Shown here: piece by piece, positions 47,471 through 56,705 of the stretch | Layout: each line of letters starts with the position of its first letter | Numbering within the stretch: position 1 is the stretch's first letter | Origin: Candidatus Eiseniibacteriota bacterium | GTDB lineage: Bacteria; Eisenbacteria; RBG-16-71-46; CAIMUX01 | Direction: 5' to 3' | Assembly: GCA_016712505.1 (NCBI GenBank) | Contig: JADJQY010000042.1 | Span: forward strand, 402,436 to 466,435 | DNA: 64,000 bases | Position numbers and translations under genes: made by a program | The notes under the pieces: generated by a model | What the model was told of the DNA's origin: nothing | The model's database searches: none | Seen by the model: the letters and a program-made list of their open reading frames with translations, nothing else

Positions 47471-49502
47471 CCGCGTCCACCACGGGGATCCCGTCGGTTG
47501 GCACCGCGGGGAGCGCGGCTCCCACGGCGTGCGCGATGGCCTCGACGACGTAGCGGGGCAGCTTTCTTGCGAACTTCGCCGAGTCGAAGTCATCTCTCTC
47601 CCGTTCGGAGGTGAGGGCGTTTGCCAGATATTGGGCAGCGATCGTCTTGGATGCGTTGCCCGAGTGGAAGAGATTGTAGATGTGGCTACAGAGCACCGCG
47701 CGATCTTCACCAGCCTCCTTCGCCAGCTGTTCGAACTCGGTCTTCGCAGTCGCCTCGACATCAGCGGCGGTCTTTTTCTTCTCCAAGATCGCTGCGTCGT
47801 TCTTCGCAAGGCTAGCAGCGACGTAGACTTCCTCGGCGAGGCCGCAGTACGCGAGGTCGTACTCGAGCGTCCAGTGATCCGCGACGAACGTGCGAACGGA
47901 CTGGCCGTCCGACGCCCGTAGATGCTTGCGCCGCTCGGTCAGCGCCTGCTCCCTTGCTTTGTCGTTGCCTCCGAAGTCTCGCATTGCCTTCCAGCGCCGC
48001 TTCGGGCTCTGCCACTTCTTGTCATCGTCGCCCGTGACCAAACCGAGAATGGTTGGCGCGCAGTCGGGCATCACGTCCATGTCGGCTAAGCAGGCAACCT
48101 GGACGGAGAGGGATGGTGACGCCTCATCAGACCGCTGGAAGATCCTGCTGAAACGTCGAAGTCCTGTCCCGCCGACGTTGACGACGGAGACCCCGTGCTC
48201 TGTGAGATCAGTGGCCAGGAGCCGGGCGAGTGTAGGGAGCAACAGGGCCTCGGCGTCTCCTTCAACGACGATGACGCCGTGGGCGAAGAAGAGATTCGCC
48301 TTGGTCACGTCGAGGAAGCGTTCCAGGAAGCGATAGTCCCCCGCGCCAAGCTTGGTCTCGCCTTCCGCGAGGGAATAGACACGTCCGCCCTCCAACATGA
48401 CGAGATTCTTGAGCGAGATGGCCGATGCCAGGTTGGGGCTGTGGGTCGACAAGATGACCTGGACCGCGCGGGCTGACTCCTTCACCTTGCCGGCAGCTGC
48501 ACTCCCCAGGAAGTCCATCAGCCGCAGCTGGCGCTGGGGGTGAAGGTGCGCCTCGGGCTCCTCGATGAGCAGAAGCGGTAATCCCTCGGGCTCGCGTCCC
48601 AAAAGCAGCAATTCGCACGCCATAAAGAGGACGTTGTTCGAGCCCAGGCCATAGTACCCGCGGGCGCTGGATGTCGATGCCTCGAACAGACCGAGTTCGA
48701 GCCGCTCCAAGATTCGACGCAAACGATTCGCGTCACTCCCGCCTTCGGTGAGGTCGATTCGGCCTTGCAGACTGTCGCCCCGCAGGAAGAGAGAGGACAG
48801 GTACTGCGTGTTGATCGCGGTCTCGGCTCCGCTCACACCTTGGTGGGTCTTCACGCTGTGGCGAAGGTAGTCCGCCAGGCCCAGAAGGCTCAGCTTGCTC
48901 ACTGCATCTGGATCGGCCGGAAGGACGTTTTCGTCGAAGGCCTCGCCCTGGCCGATCTCCGGGACGTTCGCCAGGATCTGCGAGAGCCGAGAGCCGCGAC
49001 CCGACGACATCTCGCGTGCCGCGTCGCGGAGCGGGCGCAAGTATGCGCTCGACAGCAGCTCGCGCACAGACGCTTCAAATGTCGGCCCCGTTCCGTCCAC
49101 TCCGCTACGCACCGATACGTCGACCCACCGACGAGCGCTCGGCGACTCGCTGCGCCTACGGGCGGACCAGTTGACGATGAGGGAGATCTCGGCTCCATTG
49201 TAGGTCAGGTACTCAGCGAAGGCGCCCTTCTCATCGTCGTTAAGATCGCTCAGCTGGCACCGGATGAAGATTTCGTCGGCCTGTGCACCAGACGCGTCGA
49301 TGTGGAAGTCCTCGGGCTGGACACGAATGTAGGTCAGGTCCCGCGTCAGGAGCGCGTACCGGATGGCGTCGATCACCGCGGACTTCCCGCTGTCGTTGCG
49401 CCCGACGAGCGCAGTCACGCCGCTGCTCAGCGGGAGCTCTAGCATGTCGTCGCCGCCGCCGAACTGACGGAAATTACGCAGGCTTAGATGTGAGAGGTAC
49501 GT
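47463..49502 (-). CDS. gajA: OLD-family ATPase/TOPRIM nuclease, Gabija GajA-like
   Basis: The N-terminal ATPase has VTALVGRNDSGKSAVIDAIRY (Walker A within) and the ABC-like LLLIEEPEAHLHPQRQ (Walker B) plus STHSPN. The C-terminal TOPRIM has VIVVEGDAEALLLP and a later D-x-D-like strand (CLADMDVMPD). The first ATG in frame is at 49445, but that would delete the first beta strand of the fold. Upstream, in frame, is TYLSHLSLRNFRQFGGG, a standard OLD N terminus, starting at an ACG (49502) behind GAGGAGTCACC. The frame closes two codons further up. Initiation at ACG, or a base error hiding an ATG, is likely. I therefore give the longer form, about 680 residues. Confidence 0.75.
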   Translation of the reverse strand, partial: TYLSHLSLRNFRQFGGGDDMLELPLSSGVTALVGRNDSGKSAVIDAIRYALLTRDLTYIRVQPEDFHIDASGAQADEIFIRCQLSDLNDDEKGAFAEYLTYNGAEISLIVNWSARRRSESPSARRWVDVSVRSGVDGTGPTFEASVRELLSSAYLRPLRDAAREMSSGRGSRLSQILANVPEIGQGEAFDENVLPADPDAVSKLSLLGLADYLRHSVKTHQGVSGAETAINTQYLSSLFLRGDSLQGRIDLTEGGSDANRLRRILERLELGLFEASTSSARGYYGLGSNNVLFMACELLLLGREPEGLPLLLIEEPEAHLHPQRQLRLMDFLGSAAAGKVKESARAVQVILSTHSPNLASAISLKNLVMLEGGRVYSLAEGETKLGAGDYRFLERFLDVTKANLFFAHGVIVVEGDAEALLLPTLARLLATDLTEHGVSVVNVGGTGLRRFSRIFQRSDEASPSLSVQVACLADMDVMPDCAPTILGLVTGDDDKKWQSPKRRWKAMRDFGGNDKAREQALTERRKHLRASDGQSVRTFVADHWTLEYDLAYCGLAEEVYVAASLAKNDAAILEKKKTAADVEATAKTEFEQLAKEAGEDRAVLCSHIYNLFHSGNASKTIAAQYLANALTSERERDDFDSAKFARKLPRYVVEAIAHAVGAALPAVPTDGIPVVDADG

Positions 49503-49767
49503 GGTGACTCCTCATGTAGGCTCAGAGCGAATGTCGGGCAACCCAACAGTCAACCGGCGATCGTGCGATTCGTACGGCCCATCACCTATGCATAGGTTTA
49601 CGTTCGGGATTTATTCTGCGCTTGTCCGACTCCGCTAAGTGGTTCCCCGGCCAGTACGGTGCGCAGATCTCCATTCGCTTCCAACGGGACATCCCCGTGA
49701 GAGACTGTCTCGCCCGACCAACACGCCTAAAGTAAGCCGCGGTCACGCCTTCGGGATGGCCGTCGGC

Positions 49768-50523
49768 TCAAATGCGTGATTGGACGGCAACGGGCGCCAC
49801 CGGCTGTACTGGATCTTGAGTAGTTGTGACCTTGGCTGGTATCAGCACCGCCAACTCCGCAGTGGTGAGAATCGCCGAATTCTGGCGCTTCTTCACGTTC
49901 CACACCTTGGCGAAGGCCAATTGTTCTTTCCCGTCTACAAGCGACCTGGTACAGAGTAGCTCTGTGTGAAAGATGTTGGGTATTGGAACCTTTCCTTGCA
50001 AGGACCGCATAGCGCCGGAGATGGCTTTGCTAGAAGTCAATTGTCTTAGGTTCCATTTCTGCGGTACATCGGAGAGAGCTTGTCCATGGCGTCCTTGTCA
50101 CTGCCATCAGTTTCTGTGGTAGCTGACCAGGAACCTTCGGTTGAAACCAGCGCCACAAACGCAAACGACTCTACGACTGAGTAAAGCGATCCTGCGCGAA
50201 TAAGATCTCTAACGAGGGTCTCTTCGACGGTTCGCGCCATTTGCAGAGTCGGTTTTTCTCCACCACTTGAGCTCAACTCCACCTACTGTAAGAACCGCGT
50301 CTTGATTTCCTTTTCGCTTTAGGAATAGGTCTACCGGTGCATCTGTCCATCCGACAGGTACAACTTCTCGTTCGATGATCCACGCTTGATTGGTACGTGC
50401 TCCTTCTGCTGCTGCGGCGACGACTAACCCGTCTCTGAGCGTAGTTTCCCCAGTACCTTCAAAGAGAACGGGTTGCGAGTCCGTGGGCTGCTTGGGATAG
50501 CAACATGCTGGCCATCGCTTCAC
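49768..50523 (-). pseudogene. unknown protein with PD-(D/E)XK-like core, two frameshifts, lower GC
   Basis: Three overlapping frames read as one ~250-residue protein. The first (50523 on) ends in PVDLFLKRKGNQDAVLTVGG plus VELKWWRK, which looks like the D...ExK core of a PD-(D/E)XK nuclease. At the A5 run near 50243 reading shifts, giving PTLQMARTVEETLVRDLIRA and SLYSVVESFAFVALVSTEGS. Near 50060 it shifts again into VPQKWNLRQLTSSKAISGAM and on to 49768. The DNA is visibly richer in A/T than its neighbours, indicating foreign origin. The start codon lies 48 bases from the attC-like site at 50571-50634, as expected for the first gene of an integron cassette. Confidence 0.55.
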
Positions 50524-50570
50524 CCAAGCTCTTAGTCTGTTCTTCGGTCATGAAATCCCTTTACTCCGTC

Positions 50571-50634
50571 GTCCAACGCTCCGGTTCAGCGGCGGGTCGC
50601 GCAGCGGACCGTCCGCTGCAACCGGTTGTTAGCC
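50571..50634 (-). repeat. integron attC-like site A
   Basis: Imperfect palindrome of 64 bases bounded by GTCCAAC (fits RYYYAAC) and GTTAGCC. Inside, CGGTTCAGCGG pairs with CCGCTGCAACCG, leaving unpaired single bases, as in folded attC sites. The extra bases lie on the side that puts the site in minus-strand orientation, matching the genes around it. A 49-base core (50582-50630) recurs at 55022-55070 with a single mismatch. Confidence 0.72.
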
Positions 50635-50761
50635 TCCCCTTCCGGACCATGGAAGTCCGTCGCCGACCAACACCGACTTTGCCGCGTCGCCTTCCATCGC
50701 TTCCGCCCCGAGCGCCACGAGGTCATCACCGGCGGGGTTCGTTTGCACAAGTATTGCACGG

Positions 50762-53468
50762 TCACGCCTCGGCTTCGCCTCTACTCCCATCCGCGGGCAC
50801 CCGCACGATGTGAGCGCCCACGCCGGCATACGGCGTGTCGTTGCACGTCGCGATCACGATCTGGCAGGACTCGGCCGCCTCTTGGAGGATGAGGCAAAGC
50901 CGCTTCATCCGGACCGGGTCGGCGTTGACGAGCCGGTCGTCGATGACGACGAGGTTGCGCTCGAGTTGCTGACGAGGACGGCGATCCCGAGTCGGAGCAG
51001 AACCACGATCTGTTCCTGGGCTCCGTAGCCGAGGCTCGTAAGCGGCAGGTCCGCGCCGTACCTGGCCATGTGGACGGCGGTCGGTTTAGATCGTGGTCGA
51101 TCTGAAGGACATCGTAGTTGTCCTCGGTGAGGAGGCGGAGCCAGCGGTTCACGAGCTCCTGGATCGGGCCGGAAAGGGCCGCCGAGCGTTGCTTGTCGTG
51201 GGCGACCACGAGGTCTTTGAGGAGCTTCGCGCCTTCCGCCCGACGCTTGAGTACTTCGACGCGCCGCTTCTTCCAGTCGAGCTCAATCTCGGTGTCCGCC
51301 AACCGACTGTAGTTCCCCTGCGCCGCGGCTTCCTCGATGCGTGCGAGTGTCGATGCGATCTGCGTACGGAGGTCGCTGATTTGCTTCTCCAGTTCCGAGA
51401 GGCGGTTCTGTGCCTGCTGGTGGAGCCGCTTCGGGGTCACCACTTTCTCTTCGTACTCCGCCAGGAACGCGTCGTGGGCCTCCGTCGTCTTTCGGGCCTC
51501 CTCCTCGGAGGTGGCGATGAGTTTGCCTAACTGCTCGAAGGTGCCGTAGGTCTCAAGAATCGCGGTAATGCTCTCTTCGTGGGTCTTGATCTCGGCTTTG
51601 CGCTCCGCCAGCTTGGTTGACGTCGCCTGGCGGGTCTCCACCAGCTCGAGGTGCTTTTCCGCAGCGCCTTGCTCGGCCTTCTGCTCCTCGCCGATTTCGC
51701 GGATGAGGCGCTTCTTCTCCCGCTCTTTCTCGGTGATCTGGTCGCGGATCCACTGGCCTCGCTGCTCCAGGGCCTCAGGTGGGACGCCGCTCGCGGCCCG
51801 CGTCTCCTCGTCAATGCCCCGTTTGACCCGTGCCAACTCCTCTTTCGCGTCCGGCTCTGTCTCTTCGATCTCCTCCAGGTTCTCCGCAAGCGTCGAGATG
51901 GCCTTGTCGAGGTCGCGGCCCTTCTCGTGCAAGGCCGCCATGCCATCCGGGTCGGCCGCCGAACCGGGTCAGGAATTGCCGAACCTCCTGTTCCACCTTT
52001 TCCCGGTCGCTGAGGAGGTCCTTCAGCGCGGATGCGCCGCTGCGGACGCGGACCTTGCCGACGCCCTCGATCTGGAACTCGGTCGGTTCGGCCACGATGT
52101 ACTCGTTCTCCTCGGAGGCTTGGAGGCTGGGCCGGCTCTTTACCCTGCGCGGCTTTCCCGTCAACTCGAACGCCACTCGAACCGCGCTGGCCTCCACTTG
52201 GGCTTGGAGGACGCTGAGCTTCTTGGAGGCGGCCCCGAACCGCTTCCACTCCTTGTCGTCGGGGGCCGAGAGTTCGCCGCGCTCCTTCCTGCGTGCCACG
52301 AGTTGCTTCTCGACACCGGCGACCTTGTGCAGGTGCTGCTCGAGGCGGTGGCAGTCCTTTTCCAGCTTCCGCAAGCGCTCCAGGGCGTGAAGGGCTTGGA
52401 GGTCGGCTTCCAGCGTCTTCAGGGCGGGTTGCAGCTCCTCCTTCCAGCGTCGCGCGTGGCGCTCGCGGGCGGACTCTTCTGTCCTGACGTCGACCGCAGC
52501 TTCGGAGAGGGACTCTTCGAGCTTCTTGGCTTCCGCCGTGCGCTCGCGCACCTTCTCCTGCCTGTCCTCAATCTGGGAGCGGTGCTCTCGAAGGCGCTCG
52601 GCCTTCAGAACGGCCTCGTTCTTGGTCCGCTCCTTGACCTCACGCGCGCGGTCGAGCTCTTCGGCCTGCTGCACGCGCGACGACGACTCGGCGAGTTCGG
52701 CCTTCGCCTTCTGGAGCTCCGCCCGCTTCTCGCCCTCCGAGCTCTGGATTTCCTCCAGGTCCGAGCGGTGCCCCTCGATCGACATGGCTCTTTCCATGAA
52801 CGCGGCGAGCTGCACCTCCAACTCGGGCAGTTGCGTCTGGAGCCGACCCAGTTCGCTGTTGGAGACGACCCGGCCCGTCGGCGTCCAGTATTCGCTGTAG
52901 CTTGCGCTGACCCGCTCGAGTACGGCCGTCTCCGCGGGTGAACGGGCCGCGAGGTGCACGAGGCCCTGCAGGCCCTGCTTCACCCCATCGCTCCAGGCTC
53001 TCTCAGGGATGGCGCCATCGGACTGCAGGTACCACAGCGCCTGGGCAAGGCCGCGGTGTTCAGGCCGTGCGGCTGTCCGTGCGGTTGCTTCGCCTCGCAG
53101 GATCTCTCGCGGAGGTGGGCGTCCGCCTCGTCTCCTTCATGATCGAGCTCCCACGTCCCGCGCCGGTCTGAGTACAGAGCGCTCTTGGGGTCCTGAAGGA
53201 ACCGCTTCACTGCTCTGTAGCGCCGTCCGTTCGCCCGGAGCTGGACGTGGGCCTCTGGACTGAGGCTGCTGTCGATGGGCTGGATAGCGCGGATCTCCTC
53301 GGTCTTGGAATTGTGCCGGTCGAACAGGACGCGGGTGAGGGCTTCGAAGAGGGTGGACTTGCCGGCCTCGTTCCTGCCCGCAAGCAAGTTGATGCCGTCC
53401 TTGAATTGGAACGTGTGGGGCTCGCGGTACCCGCGCCAATTCTTGATCGTAATCTGCTCGACAATCAC
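50762..53468 (-). pseudogene. SbcC/Rad50-like SMC-type ATPase, several frameshifts
   Basis: The start ATG 53468 overlaps the sbcD-like stop (ATGA). The N-terminal ATPase half is intact (ITIKNWRGYREPHTFQFK, then LAGRNEAGKSTLFEALTRVL). Frame changes occur near 53050-53110, near 51960 and near 50990-51080. Between them runs a long coiled coil in two frames (LEEIQSSEGEKRAELQKAKA..., EKEREKKRLIREIGEEQKAE). The C-terminal signature and Walker B part is recovered in two frames (LTSLGYGAQEQIVVLLRL; VVLDDRLVNADPVRMKRL) and ends at a TGA at 50762-50764. The total coding length would be ~900 residues. The protein is of the SbcC-like DNA-end-processing or defence-associated kind. Confidence 0.75.
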
Positions 53469-54600
53469 CGCTGCACCTCCGTGACGAGGCGGCGCAGGAG
53501 TGCTCTCGCCTCCTTGACGACCTCTGGGGGCTCGGCCGCAGCCGCCCTCGCAGGCCCCTCGGGGATCCTACCTTCGAGGATAGCCCCGAAGTCCTCATCG
53601 ACCTCTGCGACGAGGCCTTCAGGGAGGATCACTAACGCGTCCAGCGCCGCGTCGAGTGTCTCCTGCGGCCAGTCCAGGAACAACGCCTCCTCCTGGAGTT
53701 CGTCCCGGACGGACCGCAGCTCACCCAGTACGTCGGCGGGCACTGCCTCGTCGAGCTGGTGGGTGATGCGGAGAAGTTGCGCGGCGAGCGGGCCAGCGTC
53801 GAGGATCGCCTTGCGGAGGTGCTCGGCATCTGTCGCGTCGCGGATTGTTGGCCCGTGCTCAGTCCAGTGGAGCGCTCCGACGTGGTGCTTCGAGACGATG
53901 GGCTTATCGCCCGCGCGGGCTATATCGACGACGGCGACGTTTCCTGGGTCCTTCTCGCTGAAGCTCGTCTGTTCCATCGTGCCCGAGTACACGGTTCTCT
54001 CCCGCTCTGCAGGAATCCGTGCCAATCCCCAAGGGCGAGGTAGTCCAGGCCGGCCTCGTCTACCCGGCTGGCGGCAATTGGGAAGTTGGTGCGCTCGGGG
54101 AGGACGTCCAGCGCTCCGTGCGCGAGACCGACTCGGATCCGCTCGTCGCCTGCTGCCCGCGCCGGCATCCACGCGGTCGGATCGAGCGTGCTCTGCTTCT
54201 GCTTCAAGGGGGCTGGGTATAGGACTATGTCGTCTCGGACTGGGGTCTCGCCGGCATCGCGCAGCAGTGTTACGTGGCCTCCGACGCGCTGCCAGCTTTG
54301 CCGGTCCCAGATGCCGCCCACGATGAGCGGGTCGTGGTTGCCGGGCAACACGAACACAGGGATGGGAGCGAAGCTCTCCAGCACGGCGACCGTCCTCCGC
54401 ACGACGGCGTCGTCGACATCGTGGTTCTCGAAGAGGTCGCCCGCGAGAAGCACAAACTCCACGCCTTCCCGCTTCGCCAGCTCCACGATCCGCGCCGCCG
54501 TCTCGAACCGCCTACCGCGGACTTCCTTGGCCTTCTCCCCGGCTACGAGAGCCTTCATGCCCATCTGCCAATCGGCCGTGTGGAGGAACTTCACTGACAT
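53465..54600 (-). pseudogene. SbcD/Mre11-like metallophosphatase nuclease, one frameshift
   Basis: ATG 54600 starts VKFLHTADWQMGMKALVAGE, then VLLAGDLFENHDVDDA, VFVLPGNHDPLI, and GLAHGALDVLPERTNF with LDYLALGDWHG. These are the phosphoesterase motifs that bind the two metal ions in Mre11/SbcD. Near 53985-54000 reading shifts by one base and continues as ERTVYSGTMEQTSFSEKDPG to the C-terminal cap domain ending 53465. The span is one base short of a multiple of three. The gene begins 35 bases from attC-like site B, so it is first in its presumed cassette. Confidence 0.78.
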
Positions 54601-54635
54601 GTGTCCGCCTTTGCCGTCAATACGTTGCACATGGG

Positions 54636-54734
54636 GGCTAACGCTCGCGCTCAACGGCGGACGGCGCCCAGCCGAAGTGCGATCGATTCATTACTGCCGC
54701 CGCGCCGACCGTCCGGTGCAGCGCGTGGTTAGAG
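54636..54734 (-). repeat. integron attC-like site B
   Basis: A 99-base imperfect palindrome with GGCTAAC at one end and GTTAGAG at the other. The arms GCTCAACGGCGGACGGCG and CGCCGACCGTCCGGTGCAGC pair with small bulges, leaving a longer, variable central part, as is common in attC sites. Sequence identity to sites A and C is mostly limited to the arms. Confidence 0.6.
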
Positions 54735-55010
54735 CTCGGACCTGAACTCGCCGACAGGGTCCACCGACGACGTTTCCGGGTCGGTGCCACCGGCGCCCCG
54801 AGAACACTGTTTCGCCGCCGAGCGCGGTCCCCGGTTGCTCCGGCGCGGTCACGTCCGCGTAGCTGAGCCAAGGCGGAGGCGCGAGGCCGAGCCGAACCGG
54901 CTACGCGGCGACACTCCGGCGCGGAGACGCCGTTGATCACACCTCCGCCCGTTCCGTGCTCGACGTTGCTGACCGCCACCAACATCAAAACTCCGATCGA
55001 CGTTTCCAGC
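54735..55010. other. 276-base interval between two attC-like sites, no convincing gene
   Basis: This would be a small integron cassette. The only minus-strand frame with a well-placed start (ATG 54988, 22 bases from site C) gives an Arg/Ala/Gly-rich 116-residue product that reads through into site B and looks non-coding. A non-coding cassette, or one with a promoter or small RNA, is possible. Confidence 0.45.
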
Positions 55011-55074
55011 CTCTAACGTTTCGGTTCAGCGGCGGGCCGCGCAGCGGACCGTCCGCTGCAACCGGTTGTTGGGC
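55011..55074 (-). repeat. integron attC-like site C
   Basis: Same 64-base architecture as site A: CTCTAAC at one end, GTTGGGC (perfect GTTRRRY) at the other, and an internal 49-base core identical to that of site A except for one base. It starts 10 bases after the hsdM stop of R-M system 2, the position expected of an attC at the 3' end of a cassette gene. Confidence 0.72.
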
Positions 55075-55084
55075 CGCACTCGCA

Positions 55085-56705
55085 CTACGGCAGCGTCGGC
55101 AGCCCGAGTTCTGTCAAGAACGAGTTGTGCTTGGCTTTCGCTTGCCGAATCTCGTTCTCGATCCGCACCAATTCCTCGTGCGTTGCCTCAAGGTCGACTT
55201 CTTCCTCGGCCTTGGCCGTGCTCACGTACCGCGAGATGTTCAGGTTGTAGTCGTTGGCCTCGATCTCGGCCATCTCTACCCGCCTGGCGTACCGCTCGAT
55301 CGGCTTCTCCGGACGCTGCTGGTACGTCTCGATGATCTTCGCGATGTGCTCGTCGGACAGGGGAGTTCTGCCGCTTGCCCTTGTCGAAGTGCTCCGACGC
55401 GTTGATGAACAGCATCATCGGGCTTCTTGCACTTCTTGAGCACGAGGATGCAGACGGGGATGCCGGTCGAGTAGAACAAGTTCGCCGGCAGACCGATGAT
55501 GGTGTCGATGTGCCCGTCTTTGAGCAGCTTCGTGCGGATCTTCGCCTCAGCCCCGCCGCGGAACAGCACCCCGTGCGGCAGGATGATCGCCATCGCGCCG
55601 TCGTCCTTGAGGTAGTGGAAGCCGTGCAGCAGAAACGCGAAGTCCGCGGCCGACTTCGGGGCCAGCCCGTAGTTCTTGAAGCGCATGTCCTCGCCCTAGC
55701 GCCTCGGTCGGGTCCCATCGGTAGCTGAACGGCGGGTTGGCGACCACTGGCGTCGAAGTACTGCTTCTTCGCCGGGTTGGTCTCCCGCAGGAAGTCCCAG
55801 TCATTGGTCAGCGTGTCGCCGTGGTAGATCTCGAACTCAGTGTCCTTCACCCCGTGCAGCAGCATGTTCATGCGCGCGAGGTTGTAGGTCGTGATGTTCT
55901 TCTCCTGCCCGTAGATCTTGCCGATGCCGTGCGGCCCCACCCGCTTGCGCACGTTCAGCAGCAACGAGCCGGACCCGCACGCGAAGTCCATGACGCTCGC
56001 GAGGTGCTTCCGCTTGCCGGTCCTTGGCTCCTGGCTGTCGAGCGTGACGATCGCGGAGAGGATCCTTGAGATCCGTTGCGGCGTGTAGAACTCGCCGGCC
56101 TTCTTGCCCGATCCTGCAGCGAACTCACCGATGAGATACTCGTAGGCGTCACCGAGCGTGTCGCTGTCTGTCGAGAACTCCGACAGACCTTCATCGATCT
56201 TGGTGATGATCGTGCAGAGCTTGGCGTTGCGGTCGGCGTAAGTCTTGCCGAGCTTGTCCGAACCGAGGTTGATCTCCGAGAATAGGCCCGAGAATGTGCT
56301 CTGGAACGACTCGTTCTCGATGTACTTGAAGCCTGCCTGGAGCGTGTTGAGCAGCTCGCCATGCTGGGTCCGGGCCATGTGCGCGATGCTCGCCCAGAGG
56401 TGCTCTGGGCGGATGACGTAGTGGGCCTTGAGCCGCATCTGCTTCTCAAAGGCGACCACATCGTCAGGGTTCTCGTCGTACCACACCGACAGCGATGACC
56501 GACCGCCGTTGCCGACCCCGTTGGGGTCGGGGAAATCGCGCCCGAGTTCCTTCTTCGCGGCATGCTCGTAGTTATCCGAGAGGTAGCGGAGGAACAGGAA
56601 CGCGAGCATGTAGTCACGGAAGTCATCCGCGTTCATCGCCCCACGGAGTTGGTCGGCGATGCCCCAGAGTGTCTTGCCAAGCTGCTTCTGGTTGTTCTCG
56701 GTCAC
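55085..56705 (-). pseudogene. hsdM: type I HsdM (system 2), multiple frameshifts
   Basis: ATG 56705 overlaps the AAA gene stop (ATGA). The first ~330 residues are normal HsdM (LGKTLWGIADQLRGAMNADD, GEFYTPQRISRILSA, then the SAM motif VMDFACGSGSLLLNV). From ~55745 the coding potential moves between frames: VVANPPFSYRWDPTEALG, then RFKNYGLAPKSAADFAFLLH and IILPHGVLFRGGAEAKIR, then LFINASEHFDKGKRQN, and finally EANDYNLNISRYVSTAKAEE to the stop at 55085. At least four frame changes fall within ~450 bases. All parts belong to one HsdM, so it looks like either heavy base-calling error or an inactivated gene. Confidence 0.82.

Noticed and set aside
49503..49767. Possible attC at the downstream end of the 49768-50523 gene
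   Set aside because: Contains GTTGG- and CAACC-like pieces but no paired arms like those in sites A to C.
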